NCBI GenBank assembly: GCA_963806015.1
Contig: CAWDWM010000006.1
Location: 620,001-684,000, forward strand
Direction of reading: 5' to 3'
From: JAOPZW01 sp963806015
GTDB lineage: Bacteria; Actinomycetota; Thermoleophilia; Solirubrobacterales; Solirubrobacteraceae
Length of the DNA stretch: 64,000 nt
Positions 16,885 through 24,201 of the stretch are shown piece by piece; the stretch's first letter is position 1; every line of letters begins with the position of its first letter. The notes beneath the pieces were generated by a model. That model was not told the DNA's origin. It saw only the letters and a program-made list of their open reading frames with translations, and searched no databases. The position numbers and the translations under genes are program-made.

Positions 16885-17655
16885 TCAGGCCGTGCGGGCG
16901 CGGGCCAGCAGCAGGCCGACCAGCAGCCCCGCCGCGCCGCCCGCGAACCCGGCGATGGCGCTCGCGTCGGTCACGGCCAGGGGCATGAGCAGCAGTACCG
17001 CGGCGAACACCGCCGTGCCCAGCAGATCGCCCTCGTACTCCTCGCCGCGGCGGCGCGCGATCAGATCGGGCACCGCCCATGCGCACAGCAGCCCGAGCGC
17101 GGCGCCGTTGCCGCCCACGGCGAACGGCGTGGGGTCGACGGCCACGGTCAGGGCGATGCCGCCCATCCCGCACAGCACGAAGATGGCGATCACCACGATC
17201 GGCCCGTGGCGGCGCTCGAGCAGCCATCCGAACACCGCGATCGCCGTGACGGCCACCAGCTCGTACCAGACGCTCGTGTACAGGAAGGGCGAGACCGCCA
17301 CCCGCCACCACTCGCTGTGGACCGGCCCGAAGACGGCGACGTCGACCACGGAGATCGGGAAGAGCAGCAGGTAGCCGAACAGCGAGAGCACGACCAGCAC
17401 CAGCGTCGCGTAGGGCCGGGCGGTGATGTCCCCGCGGATGCCGGGGATCTCGTTGGAGCGAAAGCGCGAGAGCCGCGGCGCGCTGGGCTTGCGGGCCTTG
17501 CGAGCCTTGCGCGGCTCGGACACGGTGCCGTCGCGCTCGATCTTGGGCGCGCGCTTGCGCAGCCGGTTGCCGCAGTAGGGACACTCGGTGATATACGGGC
17601 TGACCTCGTTGCCGCAGTTCTTGCAGACCACGTTGAGATCGGGCATCTGTGCCAT
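16885..17655 (-). CDS. Zinc-ribbon rhomboid-fold protein lacking catalytic Ser/His, 256 aa
   Basis: N-terminal zinc ribbon (C11-x2-C14 and C25-x2-C28: CKNCGNE ... CPYCGN), a basic linker, then about six membrane helices with rhomboid spacing: EWWRVAVSPFLY replaces the usual WWRLxTxxFLH, and GGNGAALGLL replaces GxSGAxxGL. The catalytic Ser position is Asn183, and the TM6 His position is Ala233 (SAIAGFAGG in place of HIAG). It therefore has the fold but neither catalytic residue and should not be a protease. It may bind membrane clients like eukaryotic iRhoms; that is inference. ATG at 17655. Divergent from the PilZ gene. Confidence 0.82.
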   Translation of the reverse strand: MAQMPDLNVVCKNCGNEVSPYITECPYCGNRLRKRAPKIERDGTVSEPRKARKARKPSAPRLSRFRSNEIPGIRGDITARPYATLVLVVLSLFGYLLLFPISVVDVAVFGPVHSEWWRVAVSPFLYTSVWYELVAVTAIAVFGWLLERRHGPIVVIAIFVLCGMGGIALTVAVDPTPFAVGGNGAALGLLCAWAVPDLIARRRGEEYEGDLLGTAVFAAVLLLMPLAVTDASAIAGFAGGAAGLLVGLLLARARTA

Positions 17656-17725
17656 GGCTGCCCCGATTCTAGGCCCGTCCGCGCGTATGCTCTCAATCGC
17701 TGCAGTCCTCGACCGATGAACGAGT

Positions 17726-18331
17726 GTGGTGGCACCCCGTCCCGCAGACTTCCAGTCCGTGAACCTTCACGTGCGCAATGCGCGGTTCTCCGCGCGGGTT
17801 GTGCACGTGCAGGGGACCGAGACGACGCTCGCCGTGCCCCGCGGCGTGCCCGCCGCTGCACGCCCTCTGCCGGCCGACGCCGAGATGAGCTTCGAGCACG
17901 ATCGCCAGATCGTGATGCTCTCCGGAACGCTGCTGGGCGGCGACGACGTCAGCGCCCGCTTTCGCATCGATGACGCCATCGCACCGCGCGAGCTGCGCCG
18001 CTTCGTGCGTCTGAACTGCTCGCTTCCCATCCTCGTCACCCCGTTGAACGACGACGGGAGCGAGGCCGGCGCGGCGGAGACGATGCAGACCGTCGACATC
18101 AGCGCCGGCGGCGTGCTGCTGGACCGCAAGGACCTGTCGGGCGCCGTCCGCGTCGAGCTCGATCTGCCCGGTGGCCACGGAAGCGTGACCGCCAACGGGC
18201 GCATCGTGCGCAACGTGGCCGACGGCAGCGGCGTGAGCTTCGACGCCATCGACGCCGAGACCCAGCAGACGCTGGACGGCTTCGTGCTCGGCGTGCGCCA
18301 CCAGCTCGCGCAGCGCTTCGCCCAGGCCTAG
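17726..18331 (+). CDS. PilZ-domain c-di-GMP receptor, 201 aa
   Basis: Two-part YcgR/PilZ-like protein. An N-terminal beta domain (about 1-85) precedes the PilZ domain. The c-di-GMP signature is present as RRFVRLNCSLPI (RxxxR) and later DISAGGVLL (D-x-S-x2-G), with the final strands GRIVRNVADGSGVSFDAI. It is therefore expected to bind c-di-GMP made or removed by the GGDEF-EAL and HD-GYP proteins in this window. The start is the GTG at 17726; a nearby ATG at 17716 is out of frame. There are no membrane segments. The TAG shares a CTAG with the convergent GCS2 ligase gene. Output partner unknown. Confidence 0.88.
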   Translation: MVAPRPADFQSVNLHVRNARFSARVVHVQGTETTLAVPRGVPAAARPLPADAEMSFEHDRQIVMLSGTLLGGDDVSARFRIDDAIAPRELRRFVRLNCSLPILVTPLNDDGSEAGAAETMQTVDISAGGVLLDRKDLSGAVRVELDLPGGHGSVTANGRIVRNVADGSGVSFDAIDAETQQTLDGFVLGVRHQLAQRFAQA

Positions 18332-19437
18332 ACCGGCGCGGGCGCCGTCCCCTCGACGATCTCCGCCATGACCTCGCGCAGGTCGTGGTTGGCCTCGTAG
18401 ACCACCATCTGGCGCTGGGCGCCGTTGCCGCGCGCGAGCAGATCCTCGATCGCCTCGAGCTCGGAGGCCGAGCCGAGGTCCTGGGCGTGCTCGCGCAGGC
18501 GGTCCAGCAGGCGGCGGGCCAGCGCCTTGGTCGCCACGCGCTCGCTGGAGGGCAGGTCGACGAGCTCGCCCTCGAGCCCGTGCCGGGCCGCCAGCCACTT
18601 GTTCTCGTCGAGCATCTGCCAGGGATACACGCCGAGCGCGCCACCGGCGTCGAAGTGCTCGCAGAGCTCCTTGACCATCGCCTGCACGAGCGCGGCCAGC
18701 GCGAGCGTGTGCTCCACGCGCGTCTGCGAGTCGCACACCCGCACCTCGACCGTGCCGAACTTCGGGTGCGGCCGCACGTCGTACCAGAGCCACGTGTAGT
18801 CCTCCATGACCCCCGACTCGACCATGAAGGCGATCTCGCTCTCGTAGTGCGCCCAGTCGCGGTACTGCGGCGGGATGCCGACCCGCGGGAAGGTGCGGAA
18901 GATCGGGGTGCGGCTGGAGAGCAGCCCTGTCGCGTCGGCGCGCCAGAAGGGGGAGTTGGCGCTCAGCGCCAGCAGCACCGCCAGGTGCACCCGCATGCCG
19001 TTGGCCACGTGGATGGCCTTGTCGGCGTCATCGACGGCGACGTGGACGTGCATGCCGAAGATGAGCTCCTGGCGCGCCACGAAGCGCAGGGCGGTGACCA
19101 GCTCGCGGTAGCGCGGGCGCGCGACGATCCGCTGGTCCTCCCACATCGCGAACGGGTGGGTGCCCGCCGAGCCGATGGTCAGGCCGCGCCCCGCCGCGGT
19201 GCTGCGCACCTGGGCGCGCAGCCGGCGCAGCTGCTCGCCGGCCTGCGCGGTGTCGGGCGCCGGGTGGGTCGAGATCTCCAGCACCGACTCCATCAGCTCG
19301 GGCTTGATCTCGCCGTCCTCGGCGTCTTCCAGCAGGGACTCGATCGCGTTCACGAGGCCGTAGCTCTCGGCGTCCACGATCATGAGCTCCTCCTCGATGC
19401 CGATCGTGTAGCTCGGCCCGTGGAAGTTGTGCTCCAT
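18328..19437 (-). CDS. Carboxylate-amine ligase, glutamate-cysteine ligase 2 (YbdK) family, 369 aa
   Basis: ATP-dependent ligase of the GCS2 family, which joins the gamma-carboxylate of glutamate (or a similar acid) to an amine. Characteristic segments are YTIGIEEELMIVD at the start, HVHVAVDDADKAIHVANGMR, LALSANSPFWRADATGLLSSR and VEVRVCDSQTR. The ATG at 19437 (MEHNFHGPSY) is preferred to the in-frame start 87 bases upstream because it begins just ahead of the conserved IGIEEEL strand. YbdK homologues have weak gamma-glutamylcysteine synthetase activity. The true product here is unknown, and no gshB or mycothiol gene is adjacent. The end is shared with PilZ at CTAG. Confidence 0.9.
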   Translation of the reverse strand: MEHNFHGPSYTIGIEEELMIVDAESYGLVNAIESLLEDAEDGEIKPELMESVLEISTHPAPDTAQAGEQLRRLRAQVRSTAAGRGLTIGSAGTHPFAMWEDQRIVARPRYRELVTALRFVARQELIFGMHVHVAVDDADKAIHVANGMRVHLAVLLALSANSPFWRADATGLLSSRTPIFRTFPRVGIPPQYRDWAHYESEIAFMVESGVMEDYTWLWYDVRPHPKFGTVEVRVCDSQTRVEHTLALAALVQAMVKELCEHFDAGGALGVYPWQMLDENKWLAARHGLEGELVDLPSSERVATKALARRLLDRLREHAQDLGSASELEAIEDLLARGNGAQRQMVVYEANHDLREVMAEIVEGTAPAPV

Positions 19438-19522
19438 TGCGCGGCAGCGTACCCACGCCTCGCGATGCAGCGGCTTAGACTCCGGGTAGGCGCACAAGAA
19501 GACTTCGAAAAGGGGGACCACC

Positions 19523-20449
19523 ATGGCCCTGGGTTACGACGGCAAGCTGTACATCCTGGCGTTCGATCACCGCGGCTCGTTTCAGAAGAAGATGTTCGGC
19601 ATCGAGGGCGATCCCACGCCCGAGGAGACCGAGCGCATCACCGACGCCAAGCACCTCATCTACGAGGGCATGGTCAAGGCGACGGAGAGCGGCTCAGTGG
19701 CCGGCGACCAGGTCGGAGTGCTCGTCGACGAGCAGTTCGGCGGGACGGTGCCACAGGAGGCCAAGGACAAGGGCCTATCGCTCGCGATGCCGGTCGAGAA
19801 GTCCGGCCAGAACGAGTTCGACTTCCAGTACGGCGACGACTTCGGCGCGCACATCGAGTCGTTCGATCCCGATGCCTCGAAGGTCCTCGTCCGCTACAAC
19901 CCCGACGACGACCCCGAGCTCAACCAGCGCCAGCTCGAGCGCCTCAAGCGCCTCGCCGACTGGCTGCACGAGAACGACCGCAAGTTCCTCTTCGAGCTGC
20001 TGGTGCCCGCCACCGACGACCAGCTCGCCTCGGTCGGTGGCGACACCGACCGCTACGACGCCGAGCTGCGCCCCGAGCTCATGCGCCGTGCGATCGTCGA
20101 GACCCAGGACTTCGGCTGCGAGGTCGACATCTGGAAGATCGAGGGCGTCGACGCCCGCGAGGACGCCGAGATGCTCGCCCGCCAGACGCGCGTCGGCGAG
20201 GGCCGCGAGGGCGTCGTCTGCGTCCTCCTGGGCCGCGGCGCCAGCGACGACAAGGTCGACCAATGGCTGCGCGCGGCGGCGCCGGTGGAGGGCTTCGTCG
20301 GCTTCGCGATCGGCCGCTCGATCTGGTGGGACGCGCTGAAGGGCTTCCTCGACGGCTCGCTGGAGCGCGAGGCCGCGGCGGCGCAGATCGCCGAGAACTA
20401 CCTGCGCTTCATCCGCGTCTACGAGGAGCAGGAGACGGCGGTCGCCTGA
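19523..20449 (+). CDS. DUF2090 (IolC C-terminal-like) aldolase-fold protein, 308 aa
   Basis: Matches the DUF2090 TIM-barrel found as the second domain of some 5-dehydro-2-deoxygluconokinases (IolC) in inositol catabolism, here as a stand-alone protein. Typical segments are LYILAFDHRGSFQKKMFG at the N-terminus, VGVLVDEQFG, SKVLVRYNPDDD, KFLFELLVPAT, CEVDIWKIEG and GFAIGRSIWWDAL. The fold and the Lys in WKIEG suggest an aldolase-like reaction, but the substrate is not proven. The ATG at 19523 has a strong AGGGGG seven bases upstream. A TTAGACT at 19475-19481 is a plausible -10 element. No other iol gene is nearby. A short GC hairpin (20454-20469) follows its stop. Confidence 0.85.
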   Translation: MALGYDGKLYILAFDHRGSFQKKMFGIEGDPTPEETERITDAKHLIYEGMVKATESGSVAGDQVGVLVDEQFGGTVPQEAKDKGLSLAMPVEKSGQNEFDFQYGDDFGAHIESFDPDASKVLVRYNPDDDPELNQRQLERLKRLADWLHENDRKFLFELLVPATDDQLASVGGDTDRYDAELRPELMRRAIVETQDFGCEVDIWKIEGVDAREDAEMLARQTRVGEGREGVVCVLLGRGASDDKVDQWLRAAAPVEGFVGFAIGRSIWWDALKGFLDGSLEREAAAAQIAENYLRFIRVYEEQETAVA

Positions 20450-20555
20450 GTCTGCGGACGGTCGTCCGCGTGGCGCCGGCGGCGCTGCGCGGCGGCCGCG
20501 CGGCGCGTGCGGCCGCGCGGTCTTCCGCGCTGCGCCGGCGTGCCGGCGCGACGCA

Positions 20556-20797
20556 AATTGCTCACCGAGGGGAACCGAGGTGGGGGCCGTCGGAACGCGG
20601 GCGGCTTGCGCAAACGTGTGCGGCTTGTGCGCAAGACCGCGCACCTTTCGTAACACCCTCGTTGATGCCCGGAACGGGTGGGCGCTTTGACTCCCGGTAT
20701 CCGGGAGCTGGAGCGCCCACCCCCTGCGGGTAGAGGCGAGACGTGTTGCGAAACGCACCCGAAGTGGGCCGGGACAACCCTCCCTCGGTGAGCAGTT
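20556..20797 (+). ncRNA. Candidate structured RNA of five nested/adjacent helices
   Basis: Five complementary helices fit together without conflict. The closing stem is 20556-20571 with 20782-20797 (16 pairs, one U-G). A side stem is 20601-20611 with 20629-20640 (11 pairs, one bulged A). An inner stem is 20646-20656 with 20743-20753 (11 pairs, one U-G). The next is 20676-20686 with 20712-20722 (11 perfect pairs). The apical hairpin is 20691-20697 with 20701-20707 (7 pairs, loop UAU). Both wobble pairs are U-G only if the plus strand is transcribed; on the minus strand they would be A-C mismatches. The segment GGGGAACC near the 5' side and GCACCCGA near the 3' side recall the c-di-AMP riboswitch, but the rest does not match and no gene follows. 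Confidence 0.6.
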
Positions 20798-20808
20798 GGC
20801 TACGCGGC

Positions 20809-20853
20809 GCCGCGGGCGCTCCCGGACTAGGGCCAGGGGCTCTCGCCCGCGGC
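20809..20853. repeat. Ten-base-pair hairpin after the candidate RNA
   Basis: GCCGCGGGCG (20809-20818) and CGCCCGCGGC (20844-20853) are exact complements with a 25-base loop. The hairpin lies 12 bases beyond the closing helix of the candidate RNA. It has no T run, so it may be a further domain of that RNA, or a terminator of the GC-rich non-canonical kind for transcription from the left. Confidence 0.4.
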
Positions 20854-20994
20854 AACTCGTAGACGGTGCCCCCGATTCGCCGCGAGCCGATCGCCTAACC
20901 CACGCGCGCCTGGCCCGCCGGTAGCCCTCGGCGTGGTCCCCGCCGTAGGTCGTAGGTGGCGGTGAGTAGGTTGAAGCGGCGCCTGCCGCGCGAC

Positions 20995-21630
20995 CTAGAG
21001 CGTGCCGATGCGCTTCGGCGGCCAGTAGGTGGCGAAGGCGTTGCCGATGACCCAGCTGTTCGGCACCGGGCCCCAGAAGCGGCTGTCGTCGGATTGGCCA
21101 CGGTTGTCGCCCATGCAGAACACGTAGCCGGCCGGCACGGTGATCGAGCGCGGCAGGTCGCACCCCTGCCCACCGGCGCACGGGGCGATGAACGGCTCGC
21201 TCTGCAGCTTCCCGTTGCGCACGACGTGCCCGTCGCGCACGGCGATGCGATCGCCGCCCACCCCGACGACGCGCTTGATGAAGGTCTGCGTGGATTGCTC
21301 GGGGGTCGGGCGGGGACAGGGCTGGCCGTCGGCCTGCGGCGCGCCGCAGCGCGGCGGGCTCTCGTCGGCACCCGCCGGCGGGTGGAAGGTGATGATGTCG
21401 CCGACCTTGGGGTCGGAGCCCAAGCGATGGCTCAGGCGGTTGACGAGCACCCGCTGGCCGATGTCGAGCGTCGGCTCCATGGAGCCGCTGGGGATCCGGT
21501 AGGGCTTGATCAGCAGCCACTGGACCGCGAGCGCGATGGCCAACGCGGTGATCACGATCACGATCAACTCGGTGACCTGACCGCCGGGCAGGTCCTTCAG
21601 TCGCGGTCGCTTGCGCTGTGTGTCGGTCAT
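20995..21630 (-). CDS. lepB: Signal peptidase I, 211 aa
   Basis: Membrane-bound serine endopeptidase that removes signal peptides from exported proteins. One N-terminal membrane helix (about 20-42) is followed by the catalytic Ser50 in IPSGSMEPTLDIGQRVLV and the general-base Lys119 in TFIKRVVGVGGDRIAV. Box E is GYVFCMGDNRGQSDDSRFWGPV. Two Cys pairs (PRCGAPQADGQPC and APCAGGQGC) occupy the insert typical of actinobacterial LepB and may be disulphides. The ATG at 21630 gives normal length. It is the likely processor of the secreted proteins in this window, such as the GH2 glycosidase. Transcribed alone towards the candidate RNA region. Confidence 0.95.
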   Translation of the reverse strand: MTDTQRKRPRLKDLPGGQVTELIVIVITALAIALAVQWLLIKPYRIPSGSMEPTLDIGQRVLVNRLSHRLGSDPKVGDIITFHPPAGADESPPRCGAPQADGQPCPRPTPEQSTQTFIKRVVGVGGDRIAVRDGHVVRNGKLQSEPFIAPCAGGQGCDLPRSITVPAGYVFCMGDNRGQSDDSRFWGPVPNSWVIGNAFATYWPPKRIGTL

Positions 21631-21720
21631 GGGCAGCACGGCATCATCCCAGTGCAGCGTTCGCAACGATTCGCACCGTGCGGCGCCTCCTGACCCCCAA
21701 GCGGTCGTACGGTGCTCGAG

Positions 21721-22224
21721 ATGCGCCGAATCGCTCCCTTCGCCCTCCTGCTCGCGGCCGCCGTGGCGGTGCTCGTCACGCGCGGCGGCGGGCATCCGCA
21801 CGCGACGACCTTCGGGCGGGCGCGGGTGCTGCGCGTGGTCGACGGAGACACCATCCGCGTGCGCCTCGACGGCCACACCGAGCGCGTGCGCTACATCGGC
21901 GTGGACACGCCCGAGTCGGTCAAGCCGGGCACGCCCGTGCAGTGCTTCGCCAAGCGCGCGGCGGCCGCCAACGCCGCGCTGGTGGCCGGGCGCAGCGTGC
22001 GCCTCGTGGGCGATGTCGAGCAGCGCGATCGTTACGGGCGGCTGCTGGCCTACGTCTACCGCGAGCCCGACGGCGCGTTCGTCAACGCGCAACTGGTGCG
22101 CGACGGCTACGCGCGCACCCTGACCATCGCGCCCAACGTGGCGCATGCGCGCCAGTTCGCGCAGCTCGCGCGGACGGCGCGCGCGAGCGGCCGAGGCCTG
22201 TGGACCGCGTGTTCGATCGGGTAG
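21721..22224 (+). CDS. Thermonuclease-family (SNase) protein, 167 aa
   Basis: Staphylococcal-nuclease fold. The core motifs are present: VLRVVDGDTIRVRLDG, RVRYIGVDTPESV, RDRYGRLLAYVY and ARTLTIAPNVAHARQF. The catalytic Arg/Glu/Arg set of SNase maps to RYIGVDTPE and DRYGR, so activity is plausible. An N-terminal hydrophobic helix (about residues 4-20, IAPFALLLAAAVAVLV) indicates export or membrane anchoring. The ATG at 21721 is preferred; a GTG at 21712 adds three residues and cannot be ruled out. Divergent from lepB with a 90-base spacer. Followed 16 bases later by a small membrane protein. Substrate (DNA or RNA, nutrient or defence) is unknown. Confidence 0.88.
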   Translation: MRRIAPFALLLAAAVAVLVTRGGGHPHATTFGRARVLRVVDGDTIRVRLDGHTERVRYIGVDTPESVKPGTPVQCFAKRAAAANAALVAGRSVRLVGDVEQRDRYGRLLAYVYREPDGAFVNAQLVRDGYARTLTIAPNVAHARQFAQLARTARASGRGLWTACSIG

Positions 22225-22240
22225 CCTCCTGGTGCCGCCA

Positions 22241-22489
22241 ATGGCCTCTACCAAGTTGCAACAGAGCCTCGCGGCCTTCGAGCGAGCATTCGTGGAGGAG
22301 GCCGAGGCCGACAGGCTGCGCCGTGAGCGGATCTACCGTGAGGCCGAGCAGCGCCTGGACACGCGCCGGCGCGATCGGGTGCACAAGCGCGGGTCGATGC
22401 GCTTCGTGCTGCTCGTGCTCGTCCTGCTCGCCACGGCGGCGCTGGTGACGGTGGCGATGTTCAAGACGCTCTACGTGGTGATGGGCTAA
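22241..22489 (+). CDS. Small coiled-coil membrane protein, 82 aa
   Basis: Not recognised. The ATG at 22241 begins MASTKLQQSLAAFERAF. Residues 1-50 are a highly charged amphipathic helix (EEAEADRLRRERIYREAEQ), then one membrane helix (about 53-76, MRFVLLVLVLLATAALVTVAMF) ends the protein. This layout suggests a C-tail-anchored cytoplasmic coiled coil. It lies between the nuclease and the GNAT gene on the same strand with spacers of 16 bases on each side, so it is probably part of one transcript. No family assigned. Confidence 0.7.
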   Translation: MASTKLQQSLAAFERAFVEEAEADRLRRERIYREAEQRLDTRRRDRVHKRGSMRFVLLVLVLLATAALVTVAMFKTLYVVMG

Positions 22490-22505
22490 CTCGCGGGGCC
22501 GGGCG

Positions 22506-23228
22506 ATGCTGCTCGTCGAGGAGCTCGCCGCGCGCGGATGGCCGGCCGCGGAGTCGGTGCGCGCCGAGGGCTGGCTGCTGCGCCACACGCCGTCGCTCAC
22601 GCGCCGGCGCTCGAACTCGGCGCTCCCGGTCGCCGGCGCCGGCCCCGACCCGGCGCTGGTCGAGGACTTCTACGCGCGCCGCGGAGCGCGCGCGCTCGTG
22701 CAGGTGTCTCCCACCGAGGCATGGACGAGCCTCGATGCCGCGCTGGCCGCACGGGACTGGTCCAGCGAGGGGCCGACCGACGTCCTCGCCGCCGACAGCG
22801 CCACGGTGCTTGCACGCACGACGCCGGGCGACGTCGCGCTCACGGCGCGACCCGACGCGGACTGGGTGGCGGCCTGGGCGGCCTGCGAGGCACGTCCCGA
22901 CGCCGACGTGCACGCGCGCGAGGTGCTGGGGCGCATCGAGCCGGCCACCGCCTATGCCCTCGCAGGCGACGGCCTGGGCGTCGGCCTGGCCGTATGCGAA
23001 CGCGGGTGGGCCGGGCTGTTCTGCGTGGCCACGGCGATGAGCGCACGCCGCCGTGGCATCGCGCGCACCGTGGTGCACGCGCTGACGGGCTGGGCCGCCG
23101 GGCGCGGCGCGCAGCGGATCTATCTACAGGTCGAGAGCGACAACGCCGCCGCGCACGCGCTCTACGCCGGCGCGGGCTTCGGGCGCTCCCACGGCTATCA
23201 CTACCGTGTCGCCCCGCGGGCCGTCTAG
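22506..23228 (+). CDS. GNAT-family acetyltransferase, 240 aa
   Basis: GNAT enzyme with a divergent N-terminal half (about 1-130, starting MLLVEELAARGWPAAESVRAEGW) and a conventional acetyl-CoA-binding C-terminal half. The latter has FCVATAMSARRRGIARTVVHALTGWA (motif A) and YLQVESDNAAAHALYAGAGFGRSHGYHYR (motif B). The N-terminal arrangement resembles two-GNAT-domain proteins in which the first copy has decayed. The ATG at 22506 has GGGGCCGGG seven bases or so upstream. The stop shares a CTAG with csrA on the other strand. Acceptor unknown. Confidence 0.85.
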   Translation: MLLVEELAARGWPAAESVRAEGWLLRHTPSLTRRRSNSALPVAGAGPDPALVEDFYARRGARALVQVSPTEAWTSLDAALAARDWSSEGPTDVLAADSATVLARTTPGDVALTARPDADWVAAWAACEARPDADVHAREVLGRIEPATAYALAGDGLGVGLAVCERGWAGLFCVATAMSARRRGIARTVVHALTGWAAGRGAQRIYLQVESDNAAAHALYAGAGFGRSHGYHYRVAPRAV

Positions 23229-23461
23229 GGCTCGCGCAGCTTGCGCAGTGCCTGGTCGACCTCGGCCCGCACGTTGGAGCCGGCCATCTCCTTGGCGCGC
23301 TCCTGCTGGATCTCGAGGTAGACCTCCTTGCGGAACACGGGGATGTCCCGGGGAGCCTGGATGCCGACCCGAACCTTCTCGCCCATGATCGAGAGAACGG
23401 ACACCTCGATGTCATCTCCGATCATGATGCTTTGATTCGACTTCCGGGTCAGGACCAGCAT
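23225..23461 (-). CDS. csrA: Carbon storage regulator CsrA, 78 aa
   Basis: Dimeric RNA-binding protein that represses translation by covering GGA motifs in leader RNAs. The sequence is canonical: MLVLTRKSNQSIMIGDDIEVSVLSIMGEKVRVGIQAPRDIPVFRKEVYLEIQ, including the conserved L4 and R44-region residues that contact RNA. The ATG at 23461 has GGGAGG eight bases upstream. CsrA is uncommon in actinobacteria and is usually linked to flagella with FliW, but no flagellar gene is in this window. Its own leader contains a GGA in GGGAGG, so self-control is possible. It converges on the GNAT gene at a shared CTAG. Confidence 0.95.
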   Translation of the reverse strand: MLVLTRKSNQSIMIGDDIEVSVLSIMGEKVRVGIQAPRDIPVFRKEVYLEIQQERAKEMAGSNVRAEVDQALRKLREP

Positions 23462-23574
23462 GTGGGGACCTCCCTGCCTCGCTGGGGATCGGGTCACCTT
23501 AACAACGGTTCAGGCGGGCGCGCAAGCGACAGGCGTATAGCAAGCGCATTTGCATAGACTCCCGCGCCAGAGAC

Positions 23575-24192
23575 ATGGCACGACGCTCATTGCGACCACA
23601 CCTCAACCAGATCCGCGGCTGGGTCCGCCAGGGTCGTACCGACGCCTGGATCGCTCATCAGCTCGAGGTCACCGTCCAGCAGATCGAGGCGTTCAAGAAG
23701 GAGAACGACCTCGTGCCGGACGGCGAGGCCGACGGCGCGCTGGCTCCCGGCGCCGGCGGCGGCGACTTCGACGACGAGATCGACCTGCGCGCCGAGGACG
23801 ACGCGCTCATCGCCGCCGAGCTCGAAGCCGCCGAGGCGGCGCGCGCCGAGGAGGAGGCCCGCCGCGCGGAGGAGGAGGCCGCTGCGGCCGCCGCGGCCGC
23901 GGAGGCCGGCGGCGACGATGACGACGAGGACGAGGACGAGGACGACGAGGACTCGGGCAAGAAGCGTCGTCGCGGTCGCCGCGGCGGACGCGGCCGCCGC
24001 AAGGGCAGCGCGCGCGAGCTCGAGGGGACGTTCGACCACGGCGAGGAGGGCTACGGGCTGTGGCTCGACCCCGCCGTCGAGGACAACCCCGTCTACGCCG
24101 AGCACTGGGCCGGCCACCGGCCGGTCAGCGTCACGATCGAGGAGAACCAGATCGTGATCCGCCGCGCCGGCGACGACGAAGACGACGACTGA
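23575..24192 (+). CDS. Low-complexity acidic/basic protein with N-terminal helical domain, 205 aa
   Basis: Not recognised as a named family. Residues 1-45 form a compact helical unit (SLRPHLNQIRGWVRQGRTDAWIAHQLEVTVQQIEAFKKEN) that reads like a helix-turn-helix. A Glu/Ala-rich helix (about 75-115) follows, then an Asp/Glu run and immediately an Arg/Lys/Gly run (KKRRRGRRGGRGRRKG, about 132-147) typical of nucleic-acid-binding tails. The end is folded again (EEGYGLWLDPAVEDNPVYAEHW; PVSVTIEENQIVIRRAG). ATG at 23575. A TAGACT at 23555-23560 could be a -10 box, which would give a very short leader. It converges with the ATPase gene, with nine bases between stops. Confidence 0.75.
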   Translation: MARRSLRPHLNQIRGWVRQGRTDAWIAHQLEVTVQQIEAFKKENDLVPDGEADGALAPGAGGGDFDDEIDLRAEDDALIAAELEAAEAARAEEEARRAEEEAAAAAAAAEAGGDDDDEDEDEDDEDSGKKRRRGRRGGRGRRKGSARELEGTFDHGEEGYGLWLDPAVEDNPVYAEHWAGHRPVSVTIEENQIVIRRAGDDEDDD

Positions 24193-24201
24193 GGCCGGCC
24201 G

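Larger units (their letters stand above)
20450..20994. other. 545-base gene-free region with nested inverted repeats
   Basis: The longest non-coding stretch in the window. From left to right it holds a GCGGAC/GTCCGC hairpin (20454-20469) just after the DUF2090 stop, a 12-base direct repeat GCGGCCGCGCGG (20492 and 20509), the nested candidate RNA at 20556-20797, a ten-base-pair hairpin at 20809-20853, and about 140 bases with no clear structure up to the lepB stop. The open frames crossing it have no protein-like composition. No tRNA, tmRNA, RNase P or SRP RNA signature was found by eye. Confidence 0.75.

Noticed and set aside
16885..17655. Active rhomboid protease
   Set aside because: Catalytic Ser and His positions are Asn183 and Ala233.
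20556..20797. c-di-AMP (ydaO) riboswitch, tmRNA, RNase P RNA or SRP RNA at this locus
   Set aside because: GGGGAACC and GCACCCGA resemble parts of the c-di-AMP aptamer, but the GTGAATC-type core is missing and no gene follows on that strand. No tRNA-like ends for tmRNA and no RNase P core blocks were found.
20562..20855. Minus-strand open frame of 97 aa across the candidate RNA
   Set aside because: Composition is Pro/Arg/Ser-rich without folded-domain pattern, and the DNA is dominated by base-paired arms, which explains the sequence better than coding.
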